A DNA stretch of 64,000 nt from Microbispora hainanensis (GCF_006874475.1 NZ_VIRM01000014.1:62001-126000); one strand, 5' to 3'; positions 53,573-63,022 are shown, counted from the stretch's first letter. A program made the numbers and translations. Notes: generated by a model not told the origin, from the sequence alone.

Positions 53573-55540
53573 GTGCGCAACGCCGGAGCGTCCGTCGATC
53601 CGCCCACGGATCCGTCCGGGGCGGCGTCCGCTCCTCCGCACAAACATCCGGTGCGCCGCGTCACCTCGCTGCCCCGCGGGGTCTCGGCCCTCCCCCAAGG
53701 GGTGTCGGCCGACATCTTCGCCGGATCTCCCGCTCCCGCCGCTCCGGCCGCCAAGCCGTCCGGTGGCGGGAGCATCCCGCCGCCGGCTCAGCCGGTCGAG
53801 CCCTGGCGGGTGCCGGAGCGCCCGGCGCGTGAGGAACCCGCCGTCGTCCCGTCGCTGGATCCCGACGACCTCTACGACCCCGTCCCGCAGGGCCGTACGC
53901 TCCGCCGTGCGCTGATCGGCCTGGCGGCGTTGCTCCTGTTGCTCTATCTCGTGCCGGCCGTCTTCATGGCGGGGAAGGTGCTGCCCGGCACGACCGTGCT
54001 CGGCGTGGACATCGGCGGGCAGAGCAGGGCAGACGCCGTCGCCACCTTGCGCGAACGCCTGTACGCGCAGGCAAGGACGCCGGTGATCGTACGGCAGGGC
54101 ACGCGGCGGCTGACCGTGGACCCGCAGCAGGCCGGTCTGATGCTCGACGCCGAGGCCACGGTGCGGGCCGCGCCGGGCGGCTTTCCCAACCCCCTGGAGG
54201 TGTGGAACGCGCTGACCGGCACCCGAGAGGTGAAGCCCGTCGTGTCGGTGGACCGCCGCAAACTCGACGAGGCGGTGGCCAGGTTCGTCGCCGCGCCGCT
54301 GGAACACCCGGGGCGCGAGGGCGACGTCTCGTTCGAGGGGGTCACCCCGGTCCCGATCTATCCGCGGGTCGGCCGCGTCATCGACAGGAAGGCGACGGCC
54401 GACCAGATCGTCCGGGGATATCTCGACCCCGTGGCCGTCATCGTGGTGCCCACGTCGCGGGATCTGCCGCACATCACCCGGGCCGAGGTGCGGCGCGCCC
54501 TGCAGTGGGCGAGACGTGCGGTGGCCGCGCCGCTCACGCTGACCAACGGAGCCGCATCCGTCAGCCTGTCACCGGCCACACTGGCGCGATACCTCACGTT
54601 CGCGCCCGACGGGGCGGTCCTGCGGCCGCACTTCGACGCCGTGGCGGCGATCGCGGGCGTCGAGCCCACGCTGGTCGGCCCCTCGCGGGTGGCCCGCGAC
54701 GCCGCCTTCACGGTCAAGGACGGCCGGCCGGTCCTGGTGCCCGGCAGGCCGGGCGACCGGGTGGACACCGATCGTCTCGCCGCCGACGCGCTGGCCGCCC
54801 TCGACGGCCGCGACCGTACGGTGGCCGTGTCGGTCGTGAACGGCCCGCCACGGATCACCGACGACGCGGCGCAGCGGATGGGAATCCGGGAGGAGATCGG
54901 CCGTTTCACCACCTCCTACGCTTGCTGTCCCCAGAGCGCGGGCAACATCCGCACCGCCGCCGCGCTCCTCGACGGCCGCCTCGTGGCGCCGGGGGAGACG
55001 TTCTCGTTCAACGAGGTCGTCGGCCCGCGCACCGCGGCCGCGGGGTTCGACGGCATCGGCCCCACCATGATCCGCGGCCGGGCCGGCACGGAGGCGGCGG
55101 GGATGACCCAGGCCGCGACCACCCTGCTGAACGCCGTGATCCGCGCCGGGCTCCGGCTCGGCGAGCACACCCCGCCCGACGTCCACGCCTCCCAGCTGCC
55201 GATCGGCACCGAGGCCGCCGTCTCCTTCCCCGGCCCCGACCTGCGCTGGAGGAACGACTCGCAATACGGCGTGCTCGTCCATGCGTCCACGAGCGGCACC
55301 TCGCTGACCGTGACGCTGTGGAGCACCAAGCGGTACGACGTGGACGTGCAGGAACCGGTCGTCGGGCAGCGGGTCGAGCTGCCCGCCGTGACCGGTCAGG
55401 GGCCGGGCTGCGTGACGACACAGGGGCAGCCCGGTTTCACCGCCGCCGTGACGCGGGTGCTGCGGCAGAACGGCGAGGTGGTCTCCCGGCAGACCTTCCG
55501 CACCTCCTACCACGCCCAGGCCGCGGTCATCTGCCGCTGA
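53573..55540 (+). CDS. VanW-family membrane protein
   Basis: A 655-residue protein. A Pro/Ala-rich cytoplasmic N-terminus of about 110 residues precedes one membrane helix (LIGLAALLLLLYLVPAVFMA). Outside the membrane come two copies of a YoaR-like peptidoglycan-binding-type domain (TTVLGVDIGGQSRADAVATL) and a C-terminal VanW domain with GETFSFNEVVGPRTAAAGFD, TTLLNAVIRAGLRLGEHTPP and NDSQYGVLVHA. Three Cys (CC near 450 and C near 615) are in the exported part. It probably acts at the cell wall; the molecular function of VanW is unknown. GTG 53573 has GGAGGAG eight bases upstream. Confidence 0.87.
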   Translation: MRNAGASVDPPTDPSGAASAPPHKHPVRRVTSLPRGVSALPQGVSADIFAGSPAPAAPAAKPSGGGSIPPPAQPVEPWRVPERPAREEPAVVPSLDPDDLYDPVPQGRTLRRALIGLAALLLLLYLVPAVFMAGKVLPGTTVLGVDIGGQSRADAVATLRERLYAQARTPVIVRQGTRRLTVDPQQAGLMLDAEATVRAAPGGFPNPLEVWNALTGTREVKPVVSVDRRKLDEAVARFVAAPLEHPGREGDVSFEGVTPVPIYPRVGRVIDRKATADQIVRGYLDPVAVIVVPTSRDLPHITRAEVRRALQWARRAVAAPLTLTNGAASVSLSPATLARYLTFAPDGAVLRPHFDAVAAIAGVEPTLVGPSRVARDAAFTVKDGRPVLVPGRPGDRVDTDRLAADALAALDGRDRTVAVSVVNGPPRITDDAAQRMGIREEIGRFTTSYACCPQSAGNIRTAAALLDGRLVAPGETFSFNEVVGPRTAAAGFDGIGPTMIRGRAGTEAAGMTQAATTLLNAVIRAGLRLGEHTPPDVHASQLPIGTEAAVSFPGPDLRWRNDSQYGVLVHASTSGTSLTVTLWSTKRYDVDVQEPVVGQRVELPAVTGQGPGCVTTQGQPGFTAAVTRVLRQNGEVVSRQTFRTSYHAQAAVICR

Positions 55541-55650
55541 CCAGGAGGCGCTGACCACGAGGCGTGATCACGAGGTGCCTGATTGCGGGGCGCTGACCAC
55601 GGGGCGCTGATCAGTGCCGATCGATCAGTGCCGATCGATCAGTGCCGATC
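55536..55650. repeat. two repeat clusters after the VanW stop
   Basis: GCTGACCAGGAG, GCGCTGACCACGAG and GCGTGATCACGAG (55536-55574) are degenerate copies of the stop region. Further on, GATCAGTGCCGATC occurs three times without spacing (55609-55650), ending two bases before the next gene's stop. Confidence 0.8.
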
Positions 55651-55652
55651 GG

Positions 55653-56810
55653 TCAGGGGGAGGGCCGCACCACCAGGATCCGGTCGTCGCCGTCCCTGGG
55701 GGAGCCGCGCCCGTCCCGGTTGCTGGTGCCCACCCACAGCGTGCCGTCGGACGCGGTGGCCACCGCGCGCAGCCTGCCGTACTCGCCGCTGTAGAGCGCG
55801 GCGGGGCGCCCGGCGCGGCCCGAGGCGTCCACCGGCACACGCCACAGGCGCTCGCCGCGCAGTGCCGCGGCCCACAGCGCCCCCGAGGCGTACGCGAGGC
55901 CGGACGGCGACGCTTCGTCGGTCGACCAGGTGAGCAGGGGATCGGTGTATCCGGACCGGCGGCCCACCCCCTCGACCTCCGGCCAGCCGTAGTTGCCGCC
56001 CTTCTCGATGAGGTTGATCTCGTCGTAGGTGTTCTGGCCGAACTCGGTGGCGTACATGTGCCCCCGGTCGTCCCAGGCCATGCCCTGCACGTTGCGGTGC
56101 CCATAGGTCCACACGAGGGTCCCGAAGGGGTTGCCCGGGGCGGGCCGGCCGTCCGCCGTCATGCGCAGGATCTTGCCGCCGAGCGAGTTCCTGTCCTGGG
56201 CCATGCCGCGTTCGCCGGTCTCCCCGGTCGAGGCGTACAGGTAGCCGTCGGGGCCGAAGGCGAGGCGGCCCCCGTTGTGGATGGCCCCCTTCGGGATGCC
56301 GCTGACGATCACCTTCCGGTCGGAGAGCCGCCCGTCATAGCGGTAGCGGACGATCCGGTTGTCGTCCTGGGCGGTGAAGTAGACGAAGACGTAGTGGTCG
56401 TCGGCGTAGCGGGGCGAGACGGCCACGCCCAGCAGGCCGCCCTCGCCGCTGGCGGCCACCCCCTCGATCACGCCGGCCTCGTGGACCTGGCCGCCCGGGG
56501 TGACCCGCAGCAGCCGCGCCGACTCGCGTTCGGTCACCAGCGCGTCGCCGCCGGGCAGGAACGCGATCGCCCAGGGCACGCTCAGGCCGGTGACCAGCGT
56601 GCGCGGCGCGGCCGGGGCGACGCTCGTCTCACCGCCGCCCGGAGTCGCACCCTCGCCACCGCCTGCGGCAGCGGCGCCCGTGTCGTCGCTCGCGGCGGAC
56701 AGCGGCGGGGGAGTCCTGCCCCCGCCCTCCTCGCCCGGCGCACACGCCGCGGTCGCCGTCAGAAGGGCCGCCCCCAGCAGCGCCGCGCCCACCCCGTGCC
56801 TGTTCGCCAT
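55653..56810 (-). CDS. PQQ-type glucose/sorbosone dehydrogenase lipoprotein
   Basis: A 385-residue lipoprotein; the signal ends LLTATAACAP with a lipobox-like TAAC. A Gly/Ala-rich linker is followed by the six-bladed propeller of soluble glucose/sorbosone dehydrogenases: PRTLVTGLSVPWAIAFLPGG, GGLLGVAVSPRYADDHYVFV, VWTYGHRNVQGMAWDDRGHM and EINLIEKGGNYGWPEVEG, which carry the expected cofactor and calcium residues. It would oxidise an aldose outside the membrane. ATG 56810 (MANRHGVG) has GAGGAGG nine bases upstream; upstream ATGs at 56828 and 56837 are in frame. It is divergent from a 2-hydroxyacid dehydrogenase. Confidence 0.87.
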   Translation of the reverse strand: MANRHGVGAALLGAALLTATAACAPGEEGGGRTPPPLSAASDDTGAAAAGGGEGATPGGGETSVAPAAPRTLVTGLSVPWAIAFLPGGDALVTERESARLLRVTPGGQVHEAGVIEGVAASGEGGLLGVAVSPRYADDHYVFVYFTAQDDNRIVRYRYDGRLSDRKVIVSGIPKGAIHNGGRLAFGPDGYLYASTGETGERGMAQDRNSLGGKILRMTADGRPAPGNPFGTLVWTYGHRNVQGMAWDDRGHMYATEFGQNTYDEINLIEKGGNYGWPEVEGVGRRSGYTDPLLTWSTDEASPSGLAYASGALWAAALRGERLWRVPVDASGRAGRPAALYSGEYGRLRAVATASDGTLWVGTSNRDGRGSPRDGDDRILVVRPSP

Positions 56811-56863
56811 CCCTGATGACCTCCTCATGCACCCCATACTCGCTGGCCGGGCCGATGGTTCCC

Positions 56864-56869
56864 TAGGTT
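56864..56869 (+). promoter_or_regulatory. -10 element (TAGGTT) for a leaderless dehydrogenase
   Basis: TAGGTT is followed by seven bases and the GTG at 56877; no Shine-Dalgarno is present. Confidence 0.5.
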
Positions 56870-56876
56870 TGTTCCT

Positions 56877-57809
56877 GTGAAGATCTGGGTCGCATCACAG
56901 GACATCGCCGACGCACTCACGGGGCTGCCCGAAGGACTCCCTGCCCTCGACTGCGTCGTGTACGACGGGCGGACGCCGCTGCCCGGCCCGCCCGAGGACG
57001 TGGAGGTCTGGGTGCCTCCGCTGGTCCCGGTGCCGGACATTCCCGGACTCCTGGGCCGCATGACCAGCCTCCGTCTGCTGCAGACCGTGACGGCGGGGGT
57101 CGAGCCCTACCTGCCGCACGTGCCGCCGAAGGCGGTCCTGTGCAACGCGCGCGGCGTCCACGACGCGGGCACGGCCGAGTGGGCGGTGGGCGCGATGATC
57201 GCGATGCTGCGGGAGTTCCCCGATTTCGCGGCCGCCCAGGCCAGGCGGGAATGGACCTACCACCACACCGGCGTCCTCGCCGACAGCACGGTGCTGATCG
57301 TCGGGTACGGCTCGATCGGCGAGGCGCTCGAACGCCGTCTGGCCGGATTCGAGGTGGACATCGTCCGGGTGGCGCGCACGGCCCGCGGCAACGTCCACGG
57401 CCATGTCCATGGTGAGGACGAACTGCCCGCGCTGCTGCCCGAAGCGGACGTGGTCGTGCTCCTGGTGCCCGCCACCCCGGGGACGGCCGGTCTCGTGGAC
57501 GCCGGGTTCCTCGCCCGGATGAAGGACGGCGCGCTGCTGGTGAACGCCGCGCGCGGGTCGGTCGTGGACGCCGACGCGCTGCTGGCCGAGCTGCGGGCGG
57601 GCAGGCTGCGGGCGGCGCTCGACGTCACGCCCGTCGAGCCGCTGCCGTCCGACCACCCGCTGTGGACCGCGCCGGGGGTCTTCATCACCCCGCACATCGC
57701 CGGCAGCACGCCCGCTTCGGTGCGGCGTACGCGGAAGCTGGTGCGGGAACAGGTGATCCGTCATCTGACGGGCCGTCCACTCGATAACATGATCACCGGG
57801 CATTACTGA
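56877..57809 (+). CDS. D-2-hydroxyacid dehydrogenase family protein
   Basis: A 310-residue NAD(P)-dependent oxidoreductase. The cofactor fold has VLIVGYGSIGEALERRLAGF (GxGxxG). The catalytic set is Arg in VNAARGSVVDADAL, Glu in VTPVEPLPSDHPLW and His in ITPHIAGSTPAS. It reduces a 2-keto acid or oxidises the D-2-hydroxy acid; the substrate is unknown, and serA-type features such as an ACT domain are missing. The GTG start seven bases after a -10 suggests a leaderless mRNA. It stands alone, divergent from the sugar dehydrogenase. Confidence 0.9.
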   Translation: MKIWVASQDIADALTGLPEGLPALDCVVYDGRTPLPGPPEDVEVWVPPLVPVPDIPGLLGRMTSLRLLQTVTAGVEPYLPHVPPKAVLCNARGVHDAGTAEWAVGAMIAMLREFPDFAAAQARREWTYHHTGVLADSTVLIVGYGSIGEALERRLAGFEVDIVRVARTARGNVHGHVHGEDELPALLPEADVVVLLVPATPGTAGLVDAGFLARMKDGALLVNAARGSVVDADALLAELRAGRLRAALDVTPVEPLPSDHPLWTAPGVFITPHIAGSTPASVRRTRKLVREQVIRHLTGRPLDNMITGHY

Positions 57810-57998
57810 CCGCTCCGTTAAGGATTCCGGAACGTGGCTGCCTCGTGACCTGGGGTGCGTACGGTGAAGCTCAGCGTGCGCGGCTGGTTATCAGATAGGT
57901 GACGACTCGCTCGTTGTCCCCCTCTCGATCAGCGGGAGTGCGCACACTGGCCATGTGACAGGGAGAGTAAAGCCGAGTCGAGAACGGGAGGGGCAGTG

Positions 57999-60785
57999 AT
58001 GGCACACCCCACCGAATCCGGCGACGCTGACACGACTCCGGACTCGGCCGAAACCCCGGCGGACACGACAGCCGGAGACGAATCGGCGACAGGTGCAGAG
58101 GCGACGCGCGTGAACGGCAGGCGTGACCCCCGGGTCCCACTCACCACCGCGGCCGGGCTCGGCGCGGTGGCGGTCGTCGTGGCCCTGGTCACCGGAGGCT
58201 CGGCACCGGTCGTGACCGCGGTCGCGGGAGTCGTCACCGGCCTGCTCGCGGCCATCTCGCTGATCATGGCCGCCTCCCGTGTCGTCTCCGCCCACCGGCG
58301 CCAGCCCGGCGCGTGGCGGTGGATGGCCGCCGGGTCGCTGACCTGGCTCCTCGGCGTCGGCGTACGCCCCGTGGCCGACGGCACGCCGTTCGTGCTCACC
58401 TTCGCCGACCTGCTCATGCTCGTCGGTTCGGTGCTGCTCGCGATCGGCTGCGGCATGTCGGTGAAACCACCCGCGTTCACACGCGGGGTGATACGCCAGG
58501 CGGCCGACGCCTACCTGGGCGCGGCGTCGGTCTTCGCCGTGGCCTGGGTCGCCGTGCTCGGCCCGGCGTTCCGGAAGGCGGAGGACACCGGAGCGTTCTT
58601 CGTCGCGCTCGCGCTGCCCGTGGTCTGCCTGCTCGCGACCTGCGCCGTGACACCGGCCGTGGCGGCCTCCCGATCGGGCAACCGGGTGGTCGGGCTCGCC
58701 GGCGTGGGTCTGCTCACCGCGATAACGGCGGCGGAGCTGGCCACGGCCCTCGCCCGCCTCGACGGCGACACGCCGCCGCTCGCGGCGGGGCTCGTCGTCC
58801 CGGCCATGCTGCTGGTCCTCGCCGTCGCCCCGTGGGTGCACGAGGACCGGCCGGTCAGGCCGTTGCCCGCCGCGCTGACGGCCGCCACCCCGCTCGTGCT
58901 GGTCGCCGCCGCCACGCTGGTCGCCACCCTGTACGCGATCGGCAACAGCCGCGACGCCGCCCTGGTGATCGTGGCCGCCTCGGTCGTCCTCGTCCTGCTC
59001 GGCCGCCTGTTCGTGCTCCTGGTCGAGACCGCGGGCATGCGCCGCCTGGTGGACGTCGGCGAGCAGCAACTGCGCAGGCTCGCCGAGAACACCGGCGACG
59101 TCGTGCTGGTGTGCGATCCACGCGGGGTCATCCAGGAGGTCGGTCCCGGCCTCGAGACGACGTACGGCTACTGCCCCGACGACCTCGCCTTCCGGCCGAT
59201 CTTCGACTACATCCACCCCGAGGACGTGCCGGCCGTACAGGCGCTCCTCGATCGCATGATGGACGACGAGGACGACGGGCCGGATCAGGAGGGTGGACCG
59301 GCGCAGGAGGACGGGGCGGCACAGGGGGGCGGCACCCGCATCTCCTGCCGGTTCCGCGCCTCCGACGGCACCTGGCGTCCCACCGAGTCCGTCGCCGCCC
59401 GGCACGTACGCGACGACGACCTCGTCCTGGTCACGATCCGCGACCTCAGCCACCAGGTGGCCCTGCGCAACCAGGTCACCCACCTGACCTTCCACGACGG
59501 GGTCACCGGGCTGCCCAACCGGGCCTACTTCGAGGAGCGCGCCCGGGACGTGCTCACCCGCCGCGGCGCCGGCGGAACCGCCGTGATCTTCCTGGACCTC
59601 GACGGCTTCACCTCCGTCAACGACTCCGTCGGCCACGCCAGCGGCGACCACCTGCTCGGCCAGGCCGCCCGCCGCCTGCGCTCGGCCGTACGCGCCGACG
59701 ACACGCTCGCCCGGTGGGGCGGGGACGAGTTCGCGGTGCTGCTGGAGGGCGGCGGGTCCGGCGGCACCGACGCGCAGACCGCCATCGACCTGGCCGAGCG
59801 GCTCGTCCGCGCGGTCTCCAACGAGCCGTTCCGGGTCGCGGATCGGGACATCGCGCTGACGGCCAGCGTCGGCGTGGCCTTCGCCGAGGAGGACCTGCCG
59901 CCCGGAGACCTGCTGCGCAACGCCGACGTGGCGATGTCGCGGGCCAAGGAGCTCGGCGGGCGCCGGATGGAGGTGTTCGCCACCCACATGCACGCCGACG
60001 TCCTGCGCCGCCTGGAGATCGCCTCCGACCTGCAGCGGGCGCTGCTGGAGAACCAGTTCGCGATCGAGTATCAGCCCGTGGTCGACCTGGCCACGTCGCA
60101 GGTGACCGCCGTCGAGGCGCTGGTGCGCTGGTGGCGGGGCAGCACGTTCGTGCCGCCCGAGCAGTTCCTCGGGCCCGCCGAGGACACCGGGATCATCGTG
60201 CCGCTCAGCGAGTGGATCCTGCGCGAGGCGTGCCGCGAGGTGGCGGCCTGGCGCGCGTCGTCATGGGACATCGGGCTGGCGCTGAACCTGTCCGCGCGGC
60301 AGATCATGGCCCCGCGCTTCGTGGAGACCGTGGCGGAGGCGCTGAGCGAGAGCGGGCTGCCCGCCAGCGTGCTGACCCTCGAAGTCATCGAGGAGATGCT
60401 GGTCGAGGACGCCGGCGAGATGATCAGCAGGCTGTCGGAGCTGAGGACCCTCGGCGTACGGCTGGCCATCGACGACTTCGGCACCGGCTACGCGTCGCTC
60501 GCGTTCCTGCGGCAGCTGCCGGTCGACATGATCAAGATCGACCCGTCGTTCGTCTCCGGGCTCGGCCGCGACGACACGCTGACCCTGCTGACGAAGACGA
60601 TCGTGCAACTCGGCAACGACCTCGGGCTGATCGTCGTCGCCGAGGGCATCGAGCGTCCCGAGCAACTCGACCTCCTGCGCAAGATGGGCTGCACGCGCGG
60701 CCAGGGCTATCTGGTGGCCCGCCCCATGACCGCACGGGGCGTCGACTCCCTGATGCCGAGCACGACCCTCCAGAACACCGCCTGA
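57999..60785 (+). CDS. membrane PAS-GGDEF-EAL protein (c-di-GMP turnover)
   Basis: A 928-residue protein. After an acidic N-terminus of about 45 residues come roughly ten hydrophobic segments to residue 340. A PAS domain follows (LRRLAENTGDVVLVCDPRGV), then GGDEF with VIFLDLDGFTSVNDSVGHAS and RWGGDEFAVLLEGG near 573, and EAL with AVEALVRWWRGSTFVPPEQF near 705 and DDFGTGYASLAFLRQLPVDM. Both catalytic motifs are intact. The ATG at 57999 has GGGAGGGG five bases away, better than the adjacent GTG at 57996. It is the second such protein in the window and has a different sensory part. Confidence 0.93.
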   Translation: MAHPTESGDADTTPDSAETPADTTAGDESATGAEATRVNGRRDPRVPLTTAAGLGAVAVVVALVTGGSAPVVTAVAGVVTGLLAAISLIMAASRVVSAHRRQPGAWRWMAAGSLTWLLGVGVRPVADGTPFVLTFADLLMLVGSVLLAIGCGMSVKPPAFTRGVIRQAADAYLGAASVFAVAWVAVLGPAFRKAEDTGAFFVALALPVVCLLATCAVTPAVAASRSGNRVVGLAGVGLLTAITAAELATALARLDGDTPPLAAGLVVPAMLLVLAVAPWVHEDRPVRPLPAALTAATPLVLVAAATLVATLYAIGNSRDAALVIVAASVVLVLLGRLFVLLVETAGMRRLVDVGEQQLRRLAENTGDVVLVCDPRGVIQEVGPGLETTYGYCPDDLAFRPIFDYIHPEDVPAVQALLDRMMDDEDDGPDQEGGPAQEDGAAQGGGTRISCRFRASDGTWRPTESVAARHVRDDDLVLVTIRDLSHQVALRNQVTHLTFHDGVTGLPNRAYFEERARDVLTRRGAGGTAVIFLDLDGFTSVNDSVGHASGDHLLGQAARRLRSAVRADDTLARWGGDEFAVLLEGGGSGGTDAQTAIDLAERLVRAVSNEPFRVADRDIALTASVGVAFAEEDLPPGDLLRNADVAMSRAKELGGRRMEVFATHMHADVLRRLEIASDLQRALLENQFAIEYQPVVDLATSQVTAVEALVRWWRGSTFVPPEQFLGPAEDTGIIVPLSEWILREACREVAAWRASSWDIGLALNLSARQIMAPRFVETVAEALSESGLPASVLTLEVIEEMLVEDAGEMISRLSELRTLGVRLAIDDFGTGYASLAFLRQLPVDMIKIDPSFVSGLGRDDTLTLLTKTIVQLGNDLGLIVVAEGIERPEQLDLLRKMGCTRGQGYLVARPMTARGVDSLMPSTTLQNTA

Positions 60786-60789
60786 CGTC

Positions 60790-60934
60790 GTGCCGGAGGC
60801 GCGCCATGGGCACAGTGCCGGAGGCGCGCCAGAGGGCACAGCGTCGTGCCGGAGGCGCGCCAGAGGGCACAGTGCCGGAGGCGCGCAGGGGTAGGCGTTT
60901 CCCGCGTCGCTCGGTGTGCCGTGCCGGAGGCGCG
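60790..60934. repeat. GTGCCGGAGGCGCG repeat, five copies
   Basis: Exact copies start at 60790, 60815, 60846, 60872 and 60921. The first four are joined by related CAGAGGGCACA-like sequences, giving an irregular 25-31-base spacing. A sequence close to the reverse complement also occurs near 27028. Confidence 0.85.
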
Positions 60935-61019
60935 GGATCGTGCCGGGCGCGTGGCGGGTCGCATAGCCTGGGAGTCCGTTGTGGGTGTCTTGGATGGCGA
61001 GACGGGCGTCCCAGATGAT

Positions 61020-61049
61020 TTGACGTGGAGGCGCTCCATCGGACATCGT
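61020..61049 (+). promoter_or_regulatory. promoter of the ilv leader
   Basis: TTGACG (61020-61025), an 18-base spacer and CATCGT (61044-61049). The leader ATG lies exactly seven bases after the -10, so the leader peptide itself would be translated from the first base of the RNA. Confidence 0.5.
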
Positions 61050-61056
61050 TGTAGCC

Positions 61057-61104
61057 ATGCATAGCGGTGGGATTCTCGTAGTACTTCGCAGGCGCGCAGC
61101 CTGA
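61057..61104 (+). CDS. ilv operon leader peptide
   Basis: A 15-residue peptide, MHSGGILVVLRRRAA, with a run Ile-Leu-Val-Val-Leu at codons 6-10, the amino acids whose supply the ilv operon controls. It is followed by competing hairpins and a T-run terminator. The ATG has no Shine-Dalgarno but lies seven bases after a -10. Confidence 0.85.
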   Translation: MHSGGILVVLRRRAA

Positions 61105-61129
61105 CGAAGCACTAGGTCCTGCGCGCGCC
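61091..61129 (+). promoter_or_regulatory. antiterminator hairpin candidate of the ilv attenuator
   Basis: GCGCGCAG (61092-61099, inside the leader's last codons) pairs perfectly with CTGCGCGC (61119-61126). With a two-base bulge the pairing can be extended into GCC at 61127-61129, taking the foot of the terminator stem. A competing stem, 61080-61088 with 61105-61113 (eight of nine pairs), overlaps the control codons. Confidence 0.6.
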
Positions 61130-61160
61130 CCAGCTCCGCTCAGCGGATGGGGCATTTTTT
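61127..61160 (+). terminator. ilv attenuator terminator
   Basis: GCCCCA-gc-TCCGC (61127-61139) pairs with GCGGATGGGGC (61143-61153), followed by A and six T (61155-61160). It is one of the few T-run terminators in the window. It lies 22 bases after the leader stop codon and 61 bases before ilvB. Confidence 0.88.
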
Positions 61161-61221
61161 ATGCCAGGAGTCACGCCAAGCAGCCCAGCCAGAAGCAAGC
61201 TCAGCCACAAGGAACGAGCCG

Positions 61222-62967
61222 ATGACCGAGAAAATGACAGGTGCCCAGGCCCTCGTGCGGGCGCTGGAGCAGGTCGGGGTCGACACGGTGTTCGGGATCC
61301 CGGGCGGGGCCATTCTCCCCGCCTACGATCCCCTCTACGACTCGACCAAGGTCCGGCACGTGCTTGTACGGCACGAGCAGGGCGCCGGCCACGCGGCCGA
61401 GGGCTATGCGCAGGCGACCGGCAGGGTCGGGGTGTGCATGGCCACCAGCGGCCCGGGGGCGACCAACCTGGTGACCCCGATCGCCGACGCCTACATGGAC
61501 TCGGTGCCGATCGTCGCGATCACCGGCCAGGTCTCCACCCCGCTCATCGGGACCGACGCGTTCCAGGAAGCCGACATCTCCGGCATCACGATGCCGATCA
61601 CCAAGCACAACTTCCTCGTCACCAACGCCGAGGACATCCCGCGGACCATCGCCGAGGCGTTCCACATCGCCGCGACCGGCCGTCCGGGGCCGGTGCTCGT
61701 GGACATCGCCAAGGACGCCCTGCAGGCCACCACCACCTTCTCCTGGCCGCCGGTCATGCAGCTTCCCGGCTACCGCCCGGTGACCCGGCCGCATTCCAAG
61801 CAGATCCGCGAGGCCGCCCGGCTGATGACCGAGGCCAAGCGGCCGGTGTTCTACGTCGGCGGCGGCGTGCACAAGGCGCGGGCCGCGGCCGAGCTGCTTG
61901 AGCTGGCCGAGCTGACCGGCATCCCGGTGGTCACCACGCTGATGGCGCGGGGCACCTTCCCCGACAGCCACCCCCAGCACATGGGCATGCCCGGCATGCA
62001 CGGCAGCGTGTCCGCCGTCGGCGCCCTGCAGCGCTCCGACCTGCTGATCGCGCTCGGCACCCGCTTCGACGACCGGGTGACCGGTGAGCTGTCCAGCTTC
62101 GCGCCGCACGCCAAGGTCATCCACGCCGACATCGACCCCGCGGAGATCTCCAAGAACCGGCACGCCGACGTCCCCATCGTGGGCGACTGCCGCGAGGTGA
62201 TCGGGGACCTGATCACGGCGGTGCGAACCGAGCAGGCCGAGGGCCGCAAGGGCGACTATGCCGAGTGGTGGCGGCTCCTCAACGGCTACAAGGAGACCTA
62301 CCCCCTGGGCTACGAGGAGTTCGCCGACGGCTCGCTGGCCCCGCAGTACGTGATCGAGCGGCTGAGCGCGCTGGTGGGACCGGAGGCGATCTACACCGCG
62401 GGCGTGGGCCAGCACCAGATGTGGGCCGCGCAGTTCGTGAAGTACGAGCACCCGGGGACGTTCATCAACTCCGGCGGCGCCGGCACGATGGGCTTCTCCG
62501 TCCCGGCCGCCATGGGCGCGAAGATGGGCTGCCCCGACAAGGTCGTGTGGGCCATCGACGGCGACGGGTGTTTCCAGATGACCAACCAGGAGCTGGCGAC
62601 CTGCGCGATCGAGGGTGTGCCGATCAAGGTGGCGGTCATCAACAACGGCAACCTCGGCATGGTCCGCCAGTGGCAGACCCTGTTCTACGACGAGCGCTAC
62701 TCCAACACCGACCTGCAGCGGCCCAAGCGGATTCCCGACTTCGTGAAGCTCGCCGAAGCGTACGGTTGCGTCGGCCTGCGGTGTGAGCGTCCGGAGGACG
62801 TGGACGACACGATCCGCAAGGCCATGGAGATCAACGACGTGCCGGTGGTGGTCGACTTCGTCGTGCACCAGGACGCGATGGTCTGGCCGATGGTCGCGGC
62901 CGGCACGAGCAACGACGACATCAAGTACGCCCGTGACATGGCGCCGAACTGGGAGGGTGGAGAATGA
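61222..62967 (+). CDS. ilvB: acetolactate synthase large subunit
   Basis: The 581-residue catalytic subunit of acetohydroxyacid synthase, the first common step to Val, Leu and Ile. The N-terminus has [20 protein letters not shown] and [16 protein letters not shown]. The thiamine-activating Glu is in [20 protein letters not shown], and the TPP/Mg site is [19 protein letters not shown] with [12 protein letters not shown]. The start is ATG 61222 with AAGGAACGAG upstream; ATG 61234 is also possible. Expression is governed by the attenuator upstream. Confidence 0.95.
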   Translation: MTEKMTGAQALVRALEQVGVDTVFGIPGGAILPAYDPLYDSTKVRHVLVRHEQGAGHAAEGYAQATGRVGVCMATSGPGATNLVTPIADAYMDSVPIVAITGQVSTPLIGTDAFQEADISGITMPITKHNFLVTNAEDIPRTIAEAFHIAATGRPGPVLVDIAKDALQATTTFSWPPVMQLPGYRPVTRPHSKQIREAARLMTEAKRPVFYVGGGVHKARAAAELLELAELTGIPVVTTLMARGTFPDSHPQHMGMPGMHGSVSAVGALQRSDLLIALGTRFDDRVTGELSSFAPHAKVIHADIDPAEISKNRHADVPIVGDCREVIGDLITAVRTEQAEGRKGDYAEWWRLLNGYKETYPLGYEEFADGSLAPQYVIERLSALVGPEAIYTAGVGQHQMWAAQFVKYEHPGTFINSGGAGTMGFSVPAAMGAKMGCPDKVVWAIDGDGCFQMTNQELATCAIEGVPIKVAVINNGNLGMVRQWQTLFYDERYSNTDLQRPKRIPDFVKLAEAYGCVGLRCERPEDVDDTIRKAMEINDVPVVVDFVVHQDAMVWPMVAAGTSNDDIKYARDMAPNWEGGE

Positions 62968-63022
62968 GCCCCGCCCAGGCCCGACCCGTTCACGACCAGC
63001 AGCGCGAGGAGATGGAGCAAGC

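Larger units (their letters stand above)
60786..61221 (+). other. 436-base leader region of ilvBNC with repeats
   Basis: The left part (60790-60934) has five copies of GTGCCGGAGGCGCG. The right part has the promoter at 61020-61049, a leader peptide gene, competing hairpins and an attenuator, described separately. From 61161 to 61221 there is a translated-looking but start-less stretch before ilvB. Confidence 0.7.

Noticed and set aside
52540-53775. Minus-strand frame with SGHGF pentapeptide repeats
   Set aside because: The repeats are the 15-bp tandem DNA units read in frame; a 15-bp unit without stops stays open in several frames. The rest is antisense to gatB.
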